From Nageia nagi (Eukaryota > Pinophyta), in assembly GCA_050084985.1 (NCBI GenBank), contig JBITNC010000002.1, forward strand, positions 1,178,001 through 1,242,000: a DNA stretch of 64,000 bases, written 5' to 3'. The notes below the pieces were generated by a model that was not told the DNA's origin, searched no databases, and worked only from the letters and a program-made list of their open reading frames with translations. The position numbers and the translations under genes are program-made. Each line of letters opens with the position of its first letter. The stretch's first letter is position 1. Shown here in pieces: positions 1-11,520 of the stretch.

Positions 1-1
1 C

Positions 2-2173
2 AGAGAGACTCCCTTGAAAAACAAGGCCGGTATTCTGAATTTATCGAGAGACGGTCAGCTTGGCTTGTTTGATGTGGAGGGAGCAACTCTATGGTCGCCG
101 AATGGGACCAAGGCGGCGTCTGAGGCTGTGCTACTGGATTCCGGTAATTTTGTCATGCTGAGCGCTGAGAATAAATCTGAGACTGTCTGGGAGAGCTTCG
201 ACTATCCTGTGGACACATGGTTGCCCGGCATGAAGATCGGTCAAAAGTCGAAGTTGATATCATGGAGGAACTCAGTGGATCCGGCTCCCGGAATTTTCTC
301 TCTGGAGATAGACCAATCGGATGGCTTACAGTTCGTGCTTCGTTGGAAAGATTCCGTTCAGTATTGGGCGAGCGGCGCTTGGGACGGCAAAGCCTTCGCT
401 AACATTCCAGAGATGTCGCGCACTAAATCTGTTTACCCCGTCAGCACCGACAACACCACTTCCGGCGTGTATTTCATGTATACAGTTCCTGCTGGCACGT
501 ATGACATTCCTCGTTTCGTCATGGACAAGGGCGGAGCAATTCTGCGGTATATGTTGATTGACGGCAACCACTGGAACATGGTCTGGTCTGAGCCTAGGGA
601 CCAATGCGAGGTTTATGGCCTTTGCGGGGTCTATGGGACTTGCAATTCCAATAATATTCAATTCTGCAGCTGTCCGCGAGGGTTCGAGCCCAGGGACGAG
701 CAAGCCTGGGCTTCGCAAGAGTGGTGGTCGAGTGGCTGTGTCCGACGGAGCCCACTGAGCTGCGGTGCCAAAAGCAGTAGCGTGGACCAGTTTATCGACA
801 TGAACGTGTGGCTACCCGATAACTACAACTACAACGCTCGCTCATACGCCGCGACATGGAAGGACTGCCAGAAAGCTTGCCTCGCCAACTGCTCTTGCAC
901 GGCTTTCAACTATATGTCTAATGTCTGCCAAATATGGACAGGAGACTTAATAAACATGCGCAACGCTCTGCCAAGGAACGATACCACCGTCTTCATTCGG
1001 GTGGCTGCATCTGAAATTGCAAGCTCTTCCTCCTCCAAAGGCAGAAGAAGCAAGATAGCCCTATTGGTTGGAGTTGTTGTTGGTTGCACCGTTGTTATGT
1101 TCATTTTGGCATGGTCAATCAGGCGGAGGTGGTGGATGAGATCGAACAAGGGGTGCGCTGATGTGTTCCTTGCTTATTGGGGTCTAAGGTTCACCTTGGC
1201 TTCTTGCTGCAAGCGTCCAAAAGCCAAAGAGGTTGATGCTACAACATCGATTCGGATGTTCACATACAAGGAGTTGGATATTTCGACAAGAAGGTTCATA
1301 GATAAGCTGGGAAGCGGCGCATTCGGTTCGGTGTTCAGAGGAACTTTACCAGACGGCACACTTGTCGCCGTCAAAAAATTACAAGTCGCAGGACGAGGAG
1401 AAAAGCAGTTCCGTGCTGAAATCAACACCGTTGGAAACATAAATCATGTGAATCTGATCAGGCTTCGTGGATTTTGTGCAGAGAAATCTGAAAGGTTACT
1501 GGTCTACGATTACATGCCCAACGGCTCTCTGAATACATTTCTGTTTAGCAACAAGTTGACAAATGATAGGAAGATAGAGGACTGGAAAACCCGGTTTGAG
1601 ATAGCAGTAGGGGTTGCTCGGGGATTGCTTTATCTTCATGAGGAATGCAAAGAACGCATCATTCACTGCGATGTTAAACCTGAAAACATTCTCCTGGATG
1701 ACAACTTCTGCCCAAAGCTGGGGGATTTCGGGCTAGCAAAACTAGTGGGAAGAGATTTCAGCCGGGTTTTAACTACCACAAGAGGAACGAGAGGGTACTT
1801 GGCTCCAGAGTGGATCGCTGGCCTTCCCATCACTCCAAAGGCGGATGTCTACAGTTTTGGTATGACACTGCTGGAAATAATATCAGGGCGCAGGAACCTG
1901 GATTTGAGTGTGGAGAAATCCAGCGAGTTGTATTTTCCCACGTGGGCGGCAACTCAAGTCCACAAGGGAGACATAATGAGCCTTGTAGACAAAAGGATCG
2001 CAAACGTTGCAGATGATGAAGAGATGAGAAGAGCTGCTATGGTGAGCATGCTATGCATTCAGGAAGATGAAACAGCGAGGCCAAACATGGGCCAAGTCTT
2101 GCTCATGTTGGAAGGGAAGACGGAACTCCATACACCACAAATTCACGCTTCTGGACCATTCGTTGGGAAATGA
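2..2173 (+). CDS. G-type lectin S-receptor-like Ser/Thr kinase, 3' part (5' end off window)
   Basis: Receptor-like kinase of the SD2/G-type lectin class, expected at the plasma membrane. The frame is open from base 2, so the signal peptide and most of the B-lectin domain lie left of the window. Counting residues from base 14: end of the B-lectin domain with the WESFDYPVDTWLPGMKIG block (about 59-76); S-locus glycoprotein region with a Cys-rich EGF-like stretch (about 196-225); PAN/apple domain with paired Cys (about 255-335); a hydrophobic transmembrane segment (about 348-370); protein kinase (about 427-700). Kinase motifs are intact: glycine loop LGSGAFGSVF, Lys in AVKKL, catalytic HCDVKPEN and DFG. 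HCD in place of HRD makes it a non-RD kinase, the class often linked to immune signalling. No intron or stop occurs across about 2.2 kb. Its ligand cannot be told from sequence. Confidence 0.95.
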   Translation, partial: RETPLKNKAGILNLSRDGQLGLFDVEGATLWSPNGTKAASEAVLLDSGNFVMLSAENKSETVWESFDYPVDTWLPGMKIGQKSKLISWRNSVDPAPGIFSLEIDQSDGLQFVLRWKDSVQYWASGAWDGKAFANIPEMSRTKSVYPVSTDNTTSGVYFMYTVPAGTYDIPRFVMDKGGAILRYMLIDGNHWNMVWSEPRDQCEVYGLCGVYGTCNSNNIQFCSCPRGFEPRDEQAWASQEWWSSGCVRRSPLSCGAKSSSVDQFIDMNVWLPDNYNYNARSYAATWKDCQKACLANCSCTAFNYMSNVCQIWTGDLINMRNALPRNDTTVFIRVAASEIASSSSSKGRRSKIALLVGVVVGCTVVMFILAWSIRRRWWMRSNKGCADVFLAYWGLRFTLASCCKRPKAKEVDATTSIRMFTYKELDISTRRFIDKLGSGAFGSVFRGTLPDGTLVAVKKLQVAGRGEKQFRAEINTVGNINHVNLIRLRGFCAEKSERLLVYDYMPNGSLNTFLFSNKLTNDRKIEDWKTRFEIAVGVARGLLYLHEECKERIIHCDVKPENILLDDNFCPKLGDFGLAKLVGRDFSRVLTTTRGTRGYLAPEWIAGLPITPKADVYSFGMTLLEIISGRRNLDLSVEKSSELYFPTWAATQVHKGDIMSLVDKRIANVADDEEMRRAAMVSMLCIQEDETARPNMGQVLLMLEGKTELHTPQIHASGPFVGK

Positions 2174-2440
2174 GTATAGTGGTAGTAGTTTTTAAGAAGA
2201 CTGTAACGCACCAAAGTTCCAAATATTTCTATAGGGAGATTTATATTACTTATGATCTAGGTTGTTGGTTGGGTTGGTTATGTGTTGATCTGTTTAGGTT
2301 ATGATTGTTAGTTTGAGTTGATTATTATGTTAATTTTGCTGAGAGTGTATTTGTGTTGGACATACATCTATGTAATAGTTTATTGTGATATGATGTAATT
2401 AAAATATATTAAAATAAAGATATTATTAAATATTGTAGAC
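2174..2440 (+). terminator. Probable 3' UTR and poly(A) signal of the receptor kinase
   Basis: The kinase stop (TGA at 2171-2173) is followed by T/G-rich sequence typical of a plant 3' UTR. A canonical AATAAA stands at 2413-2418, about 240 bases after the stop, and composition then drops to nearly pure A/T. The cleavage site itself cannot be fixed from sequence. Confidence 0.5.
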
Positions 2441-3687
2441 TCAATAATTTCAAGAATTTTTTTAATTAATTTTTTTGTTTATTAGTAATTGATTCATATA
2501 TCTATTAAAAAATCACATTAGTGTTTTTAATATAATTATTTTATGAAATAAGAATATTTATAAATATAATTATATATATATTTTTGAATTATTATATTAA
2601 AAAATTATAATAATATTATATATTAAAAAGTGAGTAGAGTTGTACACTAAATTAAAAAAAAAAAAAAAAAGAGCTTTTAAAATAAGAAAGTTTTATATTC
2701 CAAAAAAAGTTAATCATGAAATCTTAAAGGTCTCAATAATCACTAACTACAATATTAGAGAAAGATCATCTTTAGTAGAGTGCTCTTATACATCATCACT
2801 AATTAGAAGAGAGATTTTAAACCCTCACATAGGATGACAACTTGTTAGGATTAGCACTAGGGTTAATGGCATCAACAAGATACCCTATAAGTTAATCATT
2901 GAAGGTAATGCCTAGTCGAAGCATTTGCAAAAAGATGTATGATAATATGGCTATGGATGTACTTGATAACTTATGGAAAATGGGAGAAAATATAATTTTA
3001 AAATACGGCATTCATTCAAGACCAAGATTCACATAAACAAGTTGATTTAACAAATATCACAAACACCAATGAAATTAAACATCATAAAGATGAAATATTT
3101 AAGATGATATTGGATTTTTCACCCATAAAAGTGACATCAACATATTGACATGCCCAATAAGGATAAAGAGAAGGGTTTTAATAAGCTTGCAAGTTTGGAA
3201 CTTTCATATACAAGCTTGTTTGAAACTATATTCATGTTGTTAAAATGAACATAAACCTCTAATTTTATGAGTTAACTATCTAAAGGATAACTAAAGATCC
3301 AAAGCATATCAATCAACATAAAGGAGATGAATTTGGAGAGATCAGTATTCAACACGATAAAAATTCCAAGCAAGTGTTCGATCATGAATTGTGTGTGTAG
3401 TTGTAAATTCTTTTCTTTGTCGTGCATATTGCATATATCATAGCTATTTGTGAGCATCCAAAACCACTCATGGGTCTTCTGGATACCACTCTGCAACATC
3501 TAAATTTTGCTTGTATTATGATGTGCTGGATGGATGGATGATAGTTGCTCTATAACTACAATAGACAAATATTAGTAGGAATCTCTTCACTATGGTCCCT
3601 TAATACTCCATAGCGTACTCAAGGAGGGGTTTGATACTTGCTTGAATGAATGTAGATCCCTGTCCCATAGCGAAATGGGTGCTAGAA
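2441..3687. other. AT-rich intergenic DNA, no gene seen
   Basis: Very AT-rich sequence with A-runs (for example near 2653-2670) and many stops in all frames. The short open frames here match no domain I recognise. It may be the edge of the repeat starting near 3688. Confidence 0.5.
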
Positions 3688-4530
3688 AACAAGTAAATGC
3701 CTAGGATGCAAGAATAATAAAAATAAACTAAATTATATGGATCTAGCCTAGAAGATATACTACATGACATACACAATGCATGAAATGAAATATATATATA
3801 TAAGGATACAATAGATCCAATGGCTCCTTGATGCTCCTCTCCAAGCTAGCTCCAATACCTGCAAGTAAAGATCAAGAAATGCCCAAAGATGTATGGTGGC
3901 TTGTTGGTGTGTTTCTTGGTGTATTGGCTGCTTTGCTAATTGGATTTGGCTTGATTTCTTAGCTTGATAGAGTGCTTGGTTGATTAGTTGATTCATTAGT
4001 TTGCTCTTTATTCTTGGCTAAAGTTGCTTGCTCTATGTGTCCAAAGCTAGAGTGACCAAGGGAGTTGTTGTTCTTATTGTTGACTGACCAGGGGAGCTTG
4101 TCATTCAAAGTTCCAACTTGCCCAGTTCAAACTTAGCCCAGGGAGGGAGAATGTGCATGAATGATAGGAATGAACATTGCAAGACAAGATGGAGGGTCCC
4201 ATGTCCAAGTGGGAGACCAAAGGTGGTTGACTGGCTGACCACATCCTACTGAGTGTACCACTTCCATTTTGGGCATGTGTGAGGAGTGGGAATATGAAAT
4301 GGGGAAATGGATTTAAGTTGTAATCCATTTAAAAAATAATAATCATGATCATTTGAATGATCGATCAATCATTCGAACGATTGATTAATCATTTGAATGA
4401 TTGGCATAATCATTCCATAGAAGAACGATTATGTCAAAAGACCCAAAAATGACTAAAAATAATGATGAAAGATGATGAGTGATGACATGATACTATAAGC
4501 AACATAAAATGTGCTTTTTAGGTGCTTACA
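3688..4530 (-). repeat. Likely relic LTR of a Ty3/gypsy element related to elements 1 and 2
   Basis: The right end reads TTTTTAGGTGCTTACA, one small change from the TTTTTAGGTGTCTACA that ends the LTRs of elements 1 and 2. The left limit follows GCTAGAA, the same letters that precede the LTRs of those elements (GCGCTAGAA or GCGCCAGAA). The distance between the marks is 843 bp, against 844-847 bp for the four clear LTRs. The middle is too diverged to align by eye and no polypurine tract follows at 4531, so this could be an old solo LTR or a chance pairing of ends. Confidence 0.35.
4347..4402. repeat. Three tandem 20-bp units, each a near-palindrome
   Basis: GATCATTTGAATGATC (4347-4362), AATCATTCGAACGATT (4367-4382) and AATCATTTGAATGATT (4387-4402) follow each other at exactly 20-bp spacing. 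Each has six-base complementary arms around a TTGA-like or CGAA-like core. A fourth partial arm (AATCATTCC) starts at 4408. It lies inside the possible relic LTR. Confidence 0.75.
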
Positions 4531-6079
4531 CTATTATCATAACAACAATTTAGTTTTATTTTTAGCATAGAAAAATATTATAAAAGATAATCAAGGATCC
4601 AATTTTTTAAGAGTTTACATTTTTTAAGAAAGTATTACAATTAGTAATTAATACAAATCAAAGTTATTTGACATATTCTTACTTTTAAGTATATTTATCA
4701 TAGATAGGCACATATAGATGCTAATATTTATGCTTCTATTGGAATCAATTAGCAATTGTGTTTGTTAGGTGTTGCTTCGATTGAAGGTTGATTATTGCTT
4801 CTTTGAATTTGTGGATATTATTTGGATACCATCTAGCTATCCCCACACAAAAGTGTGAAGCTTATGCTATCAATTTACTTATAAATATTTTTACTCTTAA
4901 TGTGGACACTTAAAAAAGAATTAATTTATTTAAAAATAATATTTATGGTATTTAATTGATATATTATTTAATTATGAAAAATCAAAAAAATCAAGGGTGA
5001 ATGTACTAAATCATATTTTAATCAAGGCTAGTTGATATTAATTATGCATTATCTTAAGTTTATCAATATTATCTTATATTATTTGAATATCAACTAATAT
5101 TCATGTTTCTTATTTTACAAGGTATAAAAAAGCACAAAAAGAGGAGCAAGGCTTGGCATTCCCTAAAAAATCCTAATAGGTTGTATTTAAAAAAATAATC
5201 CATAATATATCTTTTCATGATTCTAATCACCACCTATCATCTTTGAATTTATTAAGCTTTCATTTGCTTGATCAATTTATATTTTCATTATGATAATAGA
5301 AATGAAATTATTTTTGTTATCTATTAGTGATAATGATATTGTTGTACTTAAATATAGTTAGGGCATAAGATCTTAGGGGTGACTCATTGAGGAACTATTA
5401 GCAGTAGATTTAGGTAGGTTTTTCTAGGATTTGATCTACTAAATTAAGATTGTATCATTAGGATTATTTATAAATATACTTAATCTATTTCTATAATAAA
5501 TCCATTTACTATTTATTAAATGGTATTTGTATCCTAAATTGATTAATTATTATTTAAGAACTATTGTTAATCAATAACTGTTAACTTTGGTAACTCAAAG
5601 ATTATGGAATGTATTTAGATATTTAATTATAATTTATTTTTCATAATGTACATTTTGGTGAACCTAACTATCTTGATTATCAAGGTGGTTGTGCCAAAAA
5701 TCTATGGTTTTTTTAATAGGATGAATTTGCAATTTTGGATGCTTTACAAAACCTATATTATTCTTATCTAAGTTTGTTACAACAATGATATTCTTGTTCA
5801 AATGGTAAAAAAATTGAATTTTTTTTCTCTTACTCAATTTATGGCTAATCCCATGCTCATTAATCAAGTGCTATGATTAATGGAACATTAAGATCAAAAT
5901 AGTTAGAATGAATAAAATAGTCAAAGTAGTCAAAATTAGCAAGATTCAAATCCAATATATGAAGCACTCAATATAGAAATGATAGATCTCAAGTTTAAGT
6001 TGGATGCATAAAAAAATGTATGATGACTTTGATGGATCTTTTTACATCTTTTATTAGATAAGATCTTGAAATTTCCTAT
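4531..6079. other. AT-rich DNA, no gene seen
   Basis: Long AT-rich stretch without coherent reading frames, domain matches or clear repeats. It leads into the gag relic that begins near 6080, and may be degraded retroelement leader. Confidence 0.5.
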
Positions 6080-6730
6080 TCCATCAAACTATAAGGACCT
6101 AAATTTGATATTTTTTATAGAGAAGATGATCCTAAAAAATATCTTATCAATTTTTTAGAAGAACAAGTTTTGAATCTTGGCGAATATAATAAAATGATAT
6201 GAAAATTCCTCTCACAATCTTAAAGGTGGTGCAAGTGAGTTACTTTATAAATTACTAGATAGATCCATTTATTATTCCAATAATATTGTAAAGGCATTCA
6301 TGGATCACTATAAGAATAATAAAGACATGTTCTAAAATTGGTGAATCTATATACACTTCAACAAGAACCTAGTAAGAAATTGAATAATTCATCTAAATAT
6401 TTAAAATGGTATGGAAAATAATCAAATGCAAGATTGATGAAGATGAAATCAATAACATTTTTATGGATGCATTATTGTTATTCTTAGAATCCCATGTTGT
6501 AGAGTATATGGAGTAATGATTTGATACTATGATAAAGAAAATGCTTGCTAAAGATAAATCTTTAGTATAAGTTTGAATTATGAAATATGGTGCTTCTGCA
6601 TCTACAAAATATAGAAAATATCCCTATGCAAAGAAAGAGAAAATATTAGTTAATATTATAAAAGCTCAATCATTGGTAAGATTAGCCACTCCAAAGGAGA
6701 AAATAGTTCACTTTTCCAATTAAGTCAAGA
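6080..6730 (+). pseudogene. Decayed retrotransposon gag relic
   Basis: Frames with stops give gag-like patches. First comes DPKKYLINFLEEQVLNLGEY, then a patch reading LKGGASELLYKLLDRSI with a run ending in AFMDHYKNNKDM. The second patch follows the same pattern as the other gag relic at 17336-17540 (LKDDALKCYFSLLEKSIDKY), with the hydrophobic and aromatic spacing of the retrotransposon gag family. Stops and shifts make it non-functional. No LTRs could be tied to it. Confidence 0.4.
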
Positions 6731-6908
6731 TTTTTCCTCATTGACCTAAACAAAAGGAAATTATTAAATTCATTAAAAAAGAAATGTTACTAAATTTAGT
6801 GCATTTAGTATCAACCTTATCGTCAGAACATAGTGTAAATTTTTTTAATTTTGATTTGTATAGTAATATCATTTATAATGTTAAATATCATGTCAGCAAT
6901 GGAAACAA

Positions 6909-7085
6909 TTTTGGCACTAGATTTAAAGACACTTGGCATTAGTGTAAAGATATTTTGTATCAATTTTAGAGACACATGGCATCATCATCTATAGAGACAC
7001 TTAGCATCAACTCTAGAGTCATCTTTAGAGGAACTTGGCATCAAATTTAGAGACACTTTGCATTAATGGTAGAGATACTTGGCAT
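6909..7085 (+). repeat. Degenerate minisatellite, about 23-bp unit
   Basis: About seven imperfect copies built on TAGAGACACTTGGCATCA follow one another, with units of about 22-34 bp. Examples are AAAGACACTTGGCATTA, GAGACACATGGCATCA and GAGATACTTGGCATCA. Spacing is irregular, so the array is old or evolves by slippage. It is not coding. Confidence 0.7.
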
Positions 7086-7544
7086 CAGTTGTAGCATTAG
7101 AAATAAAGAATTTTATAAAAAAATAATTATATTGAATCCCATTCTTTTATGTCAATTTTAAAATATTTGTAGTGTTAAAAATTAATAATTTTTATTAATA
7201 TTTTTAATATTATTTCCCATTATTTTGTGTCAATTTTAAAAATAATTGTAACATCAAAATATTATCTTTTAATGGTTTTTTTTATAAAACTAATTTAATT
7301 TTTATAAAATAAAATAAAATTGAATTAAATTAAATAAATAAATATAATTATTAAATGTTAAATTAGAAACTCAAAGCATAGATTACAAATATATTAAAAA
7401 CACTTTAACATTGAGAAATTTAAACTATATTTGTACTCAAAGAATAAAATTATACAAAATGTATAAAATTATCTATTTTTAAAATGATTATGAATCAATA
7501 TAATTAATCACCATCAACAAAAGCATCATCACTAGTAACATCAT

Positions 7545-7565
7545 TACCACCACCACCACCACCAT
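7545..7565 (+). repeat. Short ACC trinucleotide run
   Basis: Six or seven CCA/ACC units in a locally A/C-rich stretch. This is a simple repeat with no reading frame of note around it. Confidence 0.7.
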
Positions 7566-7912
7566 CATGCCTATCCTCATCATTTGATCCCTCATCAAAT
7601 GCCTCCATAAGTTGATCCATATCATGAGGCACTATTGAACTCATCTCTAAATAATAATTAAATAAATGTTAATAAATAATTAAAAATTAAAAATATGATG
7701 CATCAATATCAAATATAATTTATTAAAATTAATTACCAAAATTATAAAATGCACACTAAGAGGATATAACTTAATGAAGTTCCATAAATAATTAGGAGTT
7801 TCAATGTTAGATTACAAACCATAGAGGAGATAGACCAAATGAGGATGAAATTTATGGGTGATGATAATTTTAATGATGAGGAATAAGAATAATTAGATAT
7901 AAACTAATAATA

Positions 7913-8160
7913 ACCCCCTCCACCACTTCCTCCCACTCTAATACCCTAACCTCAACTTCCCCTCTCTCCCACTACAACTCACCATCCCCATATCCCTCCC
8001 TTTCCCCCCATTTGCACCTCTATTCCCTATCCTTACTTACACCCCATCCCCCACACCCCCACCACCACATCCCCATATCCCTCCCTCTTCCCCACCCAAA
8101 CTCTCTCTCCCTCACCCACCCCCACTCCCTTCCCAACACCCCACTCCCACTCTCCACTCC
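7913..8160 (+). other. C-rich, strand-asymmetric tract
   Basis: About 245 bases with almost no G on the plus strand and many runs of C (CCCCCC, CCCCCACACCCCC), set in DNA that is otherwise A/T. CATCCCCATATCCCTCCCT occurs twice (about 7983 and 8070), so it partly arose by duplication. The minus strand is G-rich and could form quadruplex-type structures. No convincing protein is encoded. Confidence 0.7.
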
Positions 8161-10179
8161 CTAATAATAATATCATCATATGTGGGTTTAGATAAGGATA
8201 ACACATAAAGGTACCAAAATGGATTGAGGATGATCATATAGCATGAGTTGTGTATGTTAGAGATAGAAAGTGTGGAATGAGTATTACAATATTCCATAAT
8301 AGATGAGGAAAAACTTGTAAGAGAAAATTAAAAAAATGGGGGAAGAGTTAGTGAGAATGTGGAGAATGATATAGACATTCAAGATAAAGTCTTCTATAGT
8401 AAGTAGCGTACTCATAATAAAATTTATTAAAAATACATAAATTTTACTAATTACTTATCCCCTCCTCCATCATAGTTTATAGCACCCTAAAACCATGTAT
8501 ATCTCAATTCTTCCTCTATTGAAAGTCTTTTATATTTAACCAACTATAAAATGTATATATTTAATTAAATAATATTATAAATATTTAATAATTTATTTTA
8601 AAATATTAAATATTAAATAATTCATTAAATACACTCACAAACTTGGATTCAATCCCATGCTCCCCTACACAACATGTCTGATGTGTAGCAACGAACTTCA
8701 ATCTAGGAAATTATGCTAACAAAGCTTTCTCCTAATATAAGGATTTTCAATTTTCATGTGGAGAAGTGATACCCTTCCTCATCATTCACCTTTTTTTACC
8801 ATTATCTTCTACACTTTTTTATCATATATAATCAATCTCCTATTGGTGGTACATTCGACTTGTGGAAGAAATTTTATCAATTTTATCAACTTATTCCTTC
8901 TCTAATTCACTTGTTGACTTTCCTTCTGGAGTATTTTTTTTATACTCCACACATGATCACCAAAATATTTTTTGAGGGAAGTTAGTTTTCTTTGCTTTCC
9001 TACAAAATATATAATTATAAAAAAATTAGTTTTAAATTTTTTAAAAATAAGTTTTTCAAAATCAAAACAAATGAACTAAAAAAATATTATTAATGATAAT
9101 CTATAAAAAAAATATACATAGTCGTGTTGTTTTATTTTCTCTATTCATGGTATAAAGTTGTATCCAACTCTAACAATGTCAACTCCTTGAGGGAACTATA
9201 AAAAAAAGATACTTAAGAGTATTTGAAAATATTAGTAAATTAATATATCATAAATCAATATATAAATATATATTTTTTCAAACATCAACTTTTACTAGCA
9301 TTATCATCAATGACTACACCATCCAATTTCACTTTAATTTCAATTTCTCATACTCCCTTTGACATTGTAAATGTAGCCTCCTGATTGATCGAATTTGCAC
9401 TTTCAATGGTTACATCATCTTTACCAAATTTATAATTGAAAATTGGAAGAAATAATAAAAATATTTAAAAATATTATTTCAATCATTTAAAAAAAAATAA
9501 CAAATCAAAAAATATTACCGTGTGGAATACTTGGAGGTAGTGGTAAGCTGACATATGTGGCATGAGAAGAAGGTTTAATATGCAACTCTTTCTCTATTTC
9601 TTTGGTTTTCAAGACTATTTTGGCCATTTCCCATATTTTTTAATTCCCTTTTAAGTTCTATAATGTTTAAAAAAAAGTTATTTACGTTATGAAATAAATA
9701 ATATTAAATAAAATATATTGATATTACATTAATACATGTTGATACTTACCAATTCAACCTTGTCCATTTTTTCATACGTAGAAGTTGACATTTCCTTTCC
9801 TTTTCTCTTTTTCTTGGTCATGATGATCACTAAATAAACATAATAAAAAAAATTAATATTATTATTCTAATAAAAGAAAAAACTAATATCTAATTAAATA
9901 TTGCATAAGTTTGATAAAATCACTATAGCATTAAATATTAATAAAAAAATAATATCTAAATGGTCTTTAATTAATAGGAAAAATTCTTTATGATTGATTT
10001 TGGGGGAATTAAAACTAATATTTTTTGGGGGATTGGTATGTATTTGGAAGCCTAAAGACTTAGTAATATGTTCTATAGTGCAAAGAAAAGGGATTTTATG
10101 TTGTGTAGGAATATAGAGGTGGTTAGATATGGTTATTTTATTTATTAATGTATATGGGTGGGTGCAAGTTGAAGTTTTA
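8161..10179. other. AT-rich DNA, no gene seen
   Basis: No domain-bearing frame was found on either strand. The 129-codon open frame near 9894-10283 on the minus strand has no recognisable motif and overlaps the start of the direct repeat at about 10180, so it is not called. Confidence 0.45.
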
Positions 10180-11520
10180 TGAATTATAAAATTTTCAGAT
10201 AGAATGAGATCATATTGATCTATAAAAAATGGGATCATGTTTTGCTTCAAGATCCCGAGCCAAAAATATAAATGAGATCTCATTCACATCAAGATTCTAA
10301 CTATAATGGGATCTTATTATTTAAAAAACATATTTATGGAATAGGATCTCATTATGAAATAGGATCCTATTTTATAAAAATACAAGTTTTTTTGAAAAAA
10401 ATCCTATGAGGCCATTCTCTCTAGTAGACAATACAATCCTAATGGTACACCAAGAATGGGATGTTGTTCATTTTTAATAACAAGATTTCATTACATAACA
10501 AGATATCATTCCTTCAGTTTGAAATAGATTTAGGCTTAGGAAAGGTATGACGAACCAACCCTTAGTCTTGGACTTGCAAGTACATGTTCATGGTAATGGT
10601 AATGGAAAATTCTAACTTATGGCACATGTTTGATGGAGTTTCTTATAAGTATTTTAATGAAATTGAAATCCATTACAGATAAGAGAGTGCATATTTAAAA
10701 TATGAATTTTTTATTTACAATTGGATAATATTTTCTATTTTTAAATTAATTTTCAATGAAACTGGTCCATATACTTGAAAAAGCATGGTTTCTTATTTTT
10801 TTAATAACTTTTTATTTTTTAAGAATTTTGAAAATAAAATTTTATAGGGACAAGTCCCTAAGGGGACACCATGGTAGCAAAGTGATTCAAATAGGTGGGA
10901 GGATATTGTAAGTTTGAATCCCCTTGATGGATCCCTAGTGGTACTATGTGGATGTAGTTTGGATGTATTTCAGCTATGTTATGACCAGTTTATGGGGCCT
11001 GAATAAAAACCCTCATGTAAGAAATCCCACATAAGCAAAGAACCCATGATTTTCTTGAGTCATATGATTTACGAATAGGATCATGGCTTCAAGAGGATTA
11101 ATGGCTCTAGGTTACACCTCCTATTATCAAAAAAACTTATATAGGGATAAGCTATAAATAATTCTCTATAAATGAAAAAAATGATAAGTTTAGGTCAAAT
11201 TATGTGAGTCAAACATGAGTAGTTTTCAAAATAATAATTACAACCAATTAAAAATTAATAAAAAATGTTCATGAAAAAATTATAAAAAATTATCCAAGAT
11301 AAGATTTTGTGTCTTAGGTATCTTTTCCCAAAAGGATTTTAAAAGATACTTTAATTTAGGTCAAATTATGCATGTTGGACATGTGCATGGTATGGTCCTG
11401 AAATAATATATTTTAAATAATGGATTTTATTTATTCCTATCAAAAAATAATTTCTATCATATGGGTATTGGAATAAATTATATATTTGAAAACTAGACTC
11501 AAAGAACTACATTTTTAATG
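10180..11520. repeat. Direct repeat, copy R1 (partner at 13690-14745)
   Basis: It shares a long series of colinear blocks with 13690-14745. These include a GGGATC-rich start, the block around TTGGACTTGCAAGTACATG (10568), the block beginning GAAATCCATTACAGA (10665), and a late block ending GAAAACTAGACTCAAAGAACTACAT. R1 is longer than R2 because it carries the SINE-like insertion at 10855-11139. The pair could be old LTRs around 2.2 kb of internal DNA, or two copies of a dispersed repeat. No TG...CA ends or TSD could be fixed. Confidence 0.65.
10855..11139 (+). mobile_element. tRNA-derived SINE-like insertion
   Basis: A 285-bp block is present in R1 and absent from the matching place in R2. 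It is bounded by a near-perfect 12-bp target duplication, TATAGGGACAAG (10843-10854) and TATAGGGATAAG (11140-11151). Near its left end are a box-A-like TGGTAGCAAAGTGATTC and, about 35 bases on, a box-B-like GTTTGAATCCC (one change from the usual GTTCGAATCC). Together these resemble an RNA polymerase III promoter of tRNA origin. The right end has a short A-run. The source tRNA cannot be named. Confidence 0.7.

Noticed and set aside
14-2173. Protein start at base 14
   Set aside because: The frame is open to base 2 and the protein lacks its B-lectin N-terminus, so the true start is outside the window.
6909-7085. CRISPR-like array of spaced repeats
   Set aside because: Units are degenerate, spacing is irregular, no cas-like genes exist, and the DNA is from a plant.
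9894-10283. 129-codon minus-strand gene
   Set aside because: No domain, biased composition, overlaps the start of a repeat and has no counterpart frame in R2.
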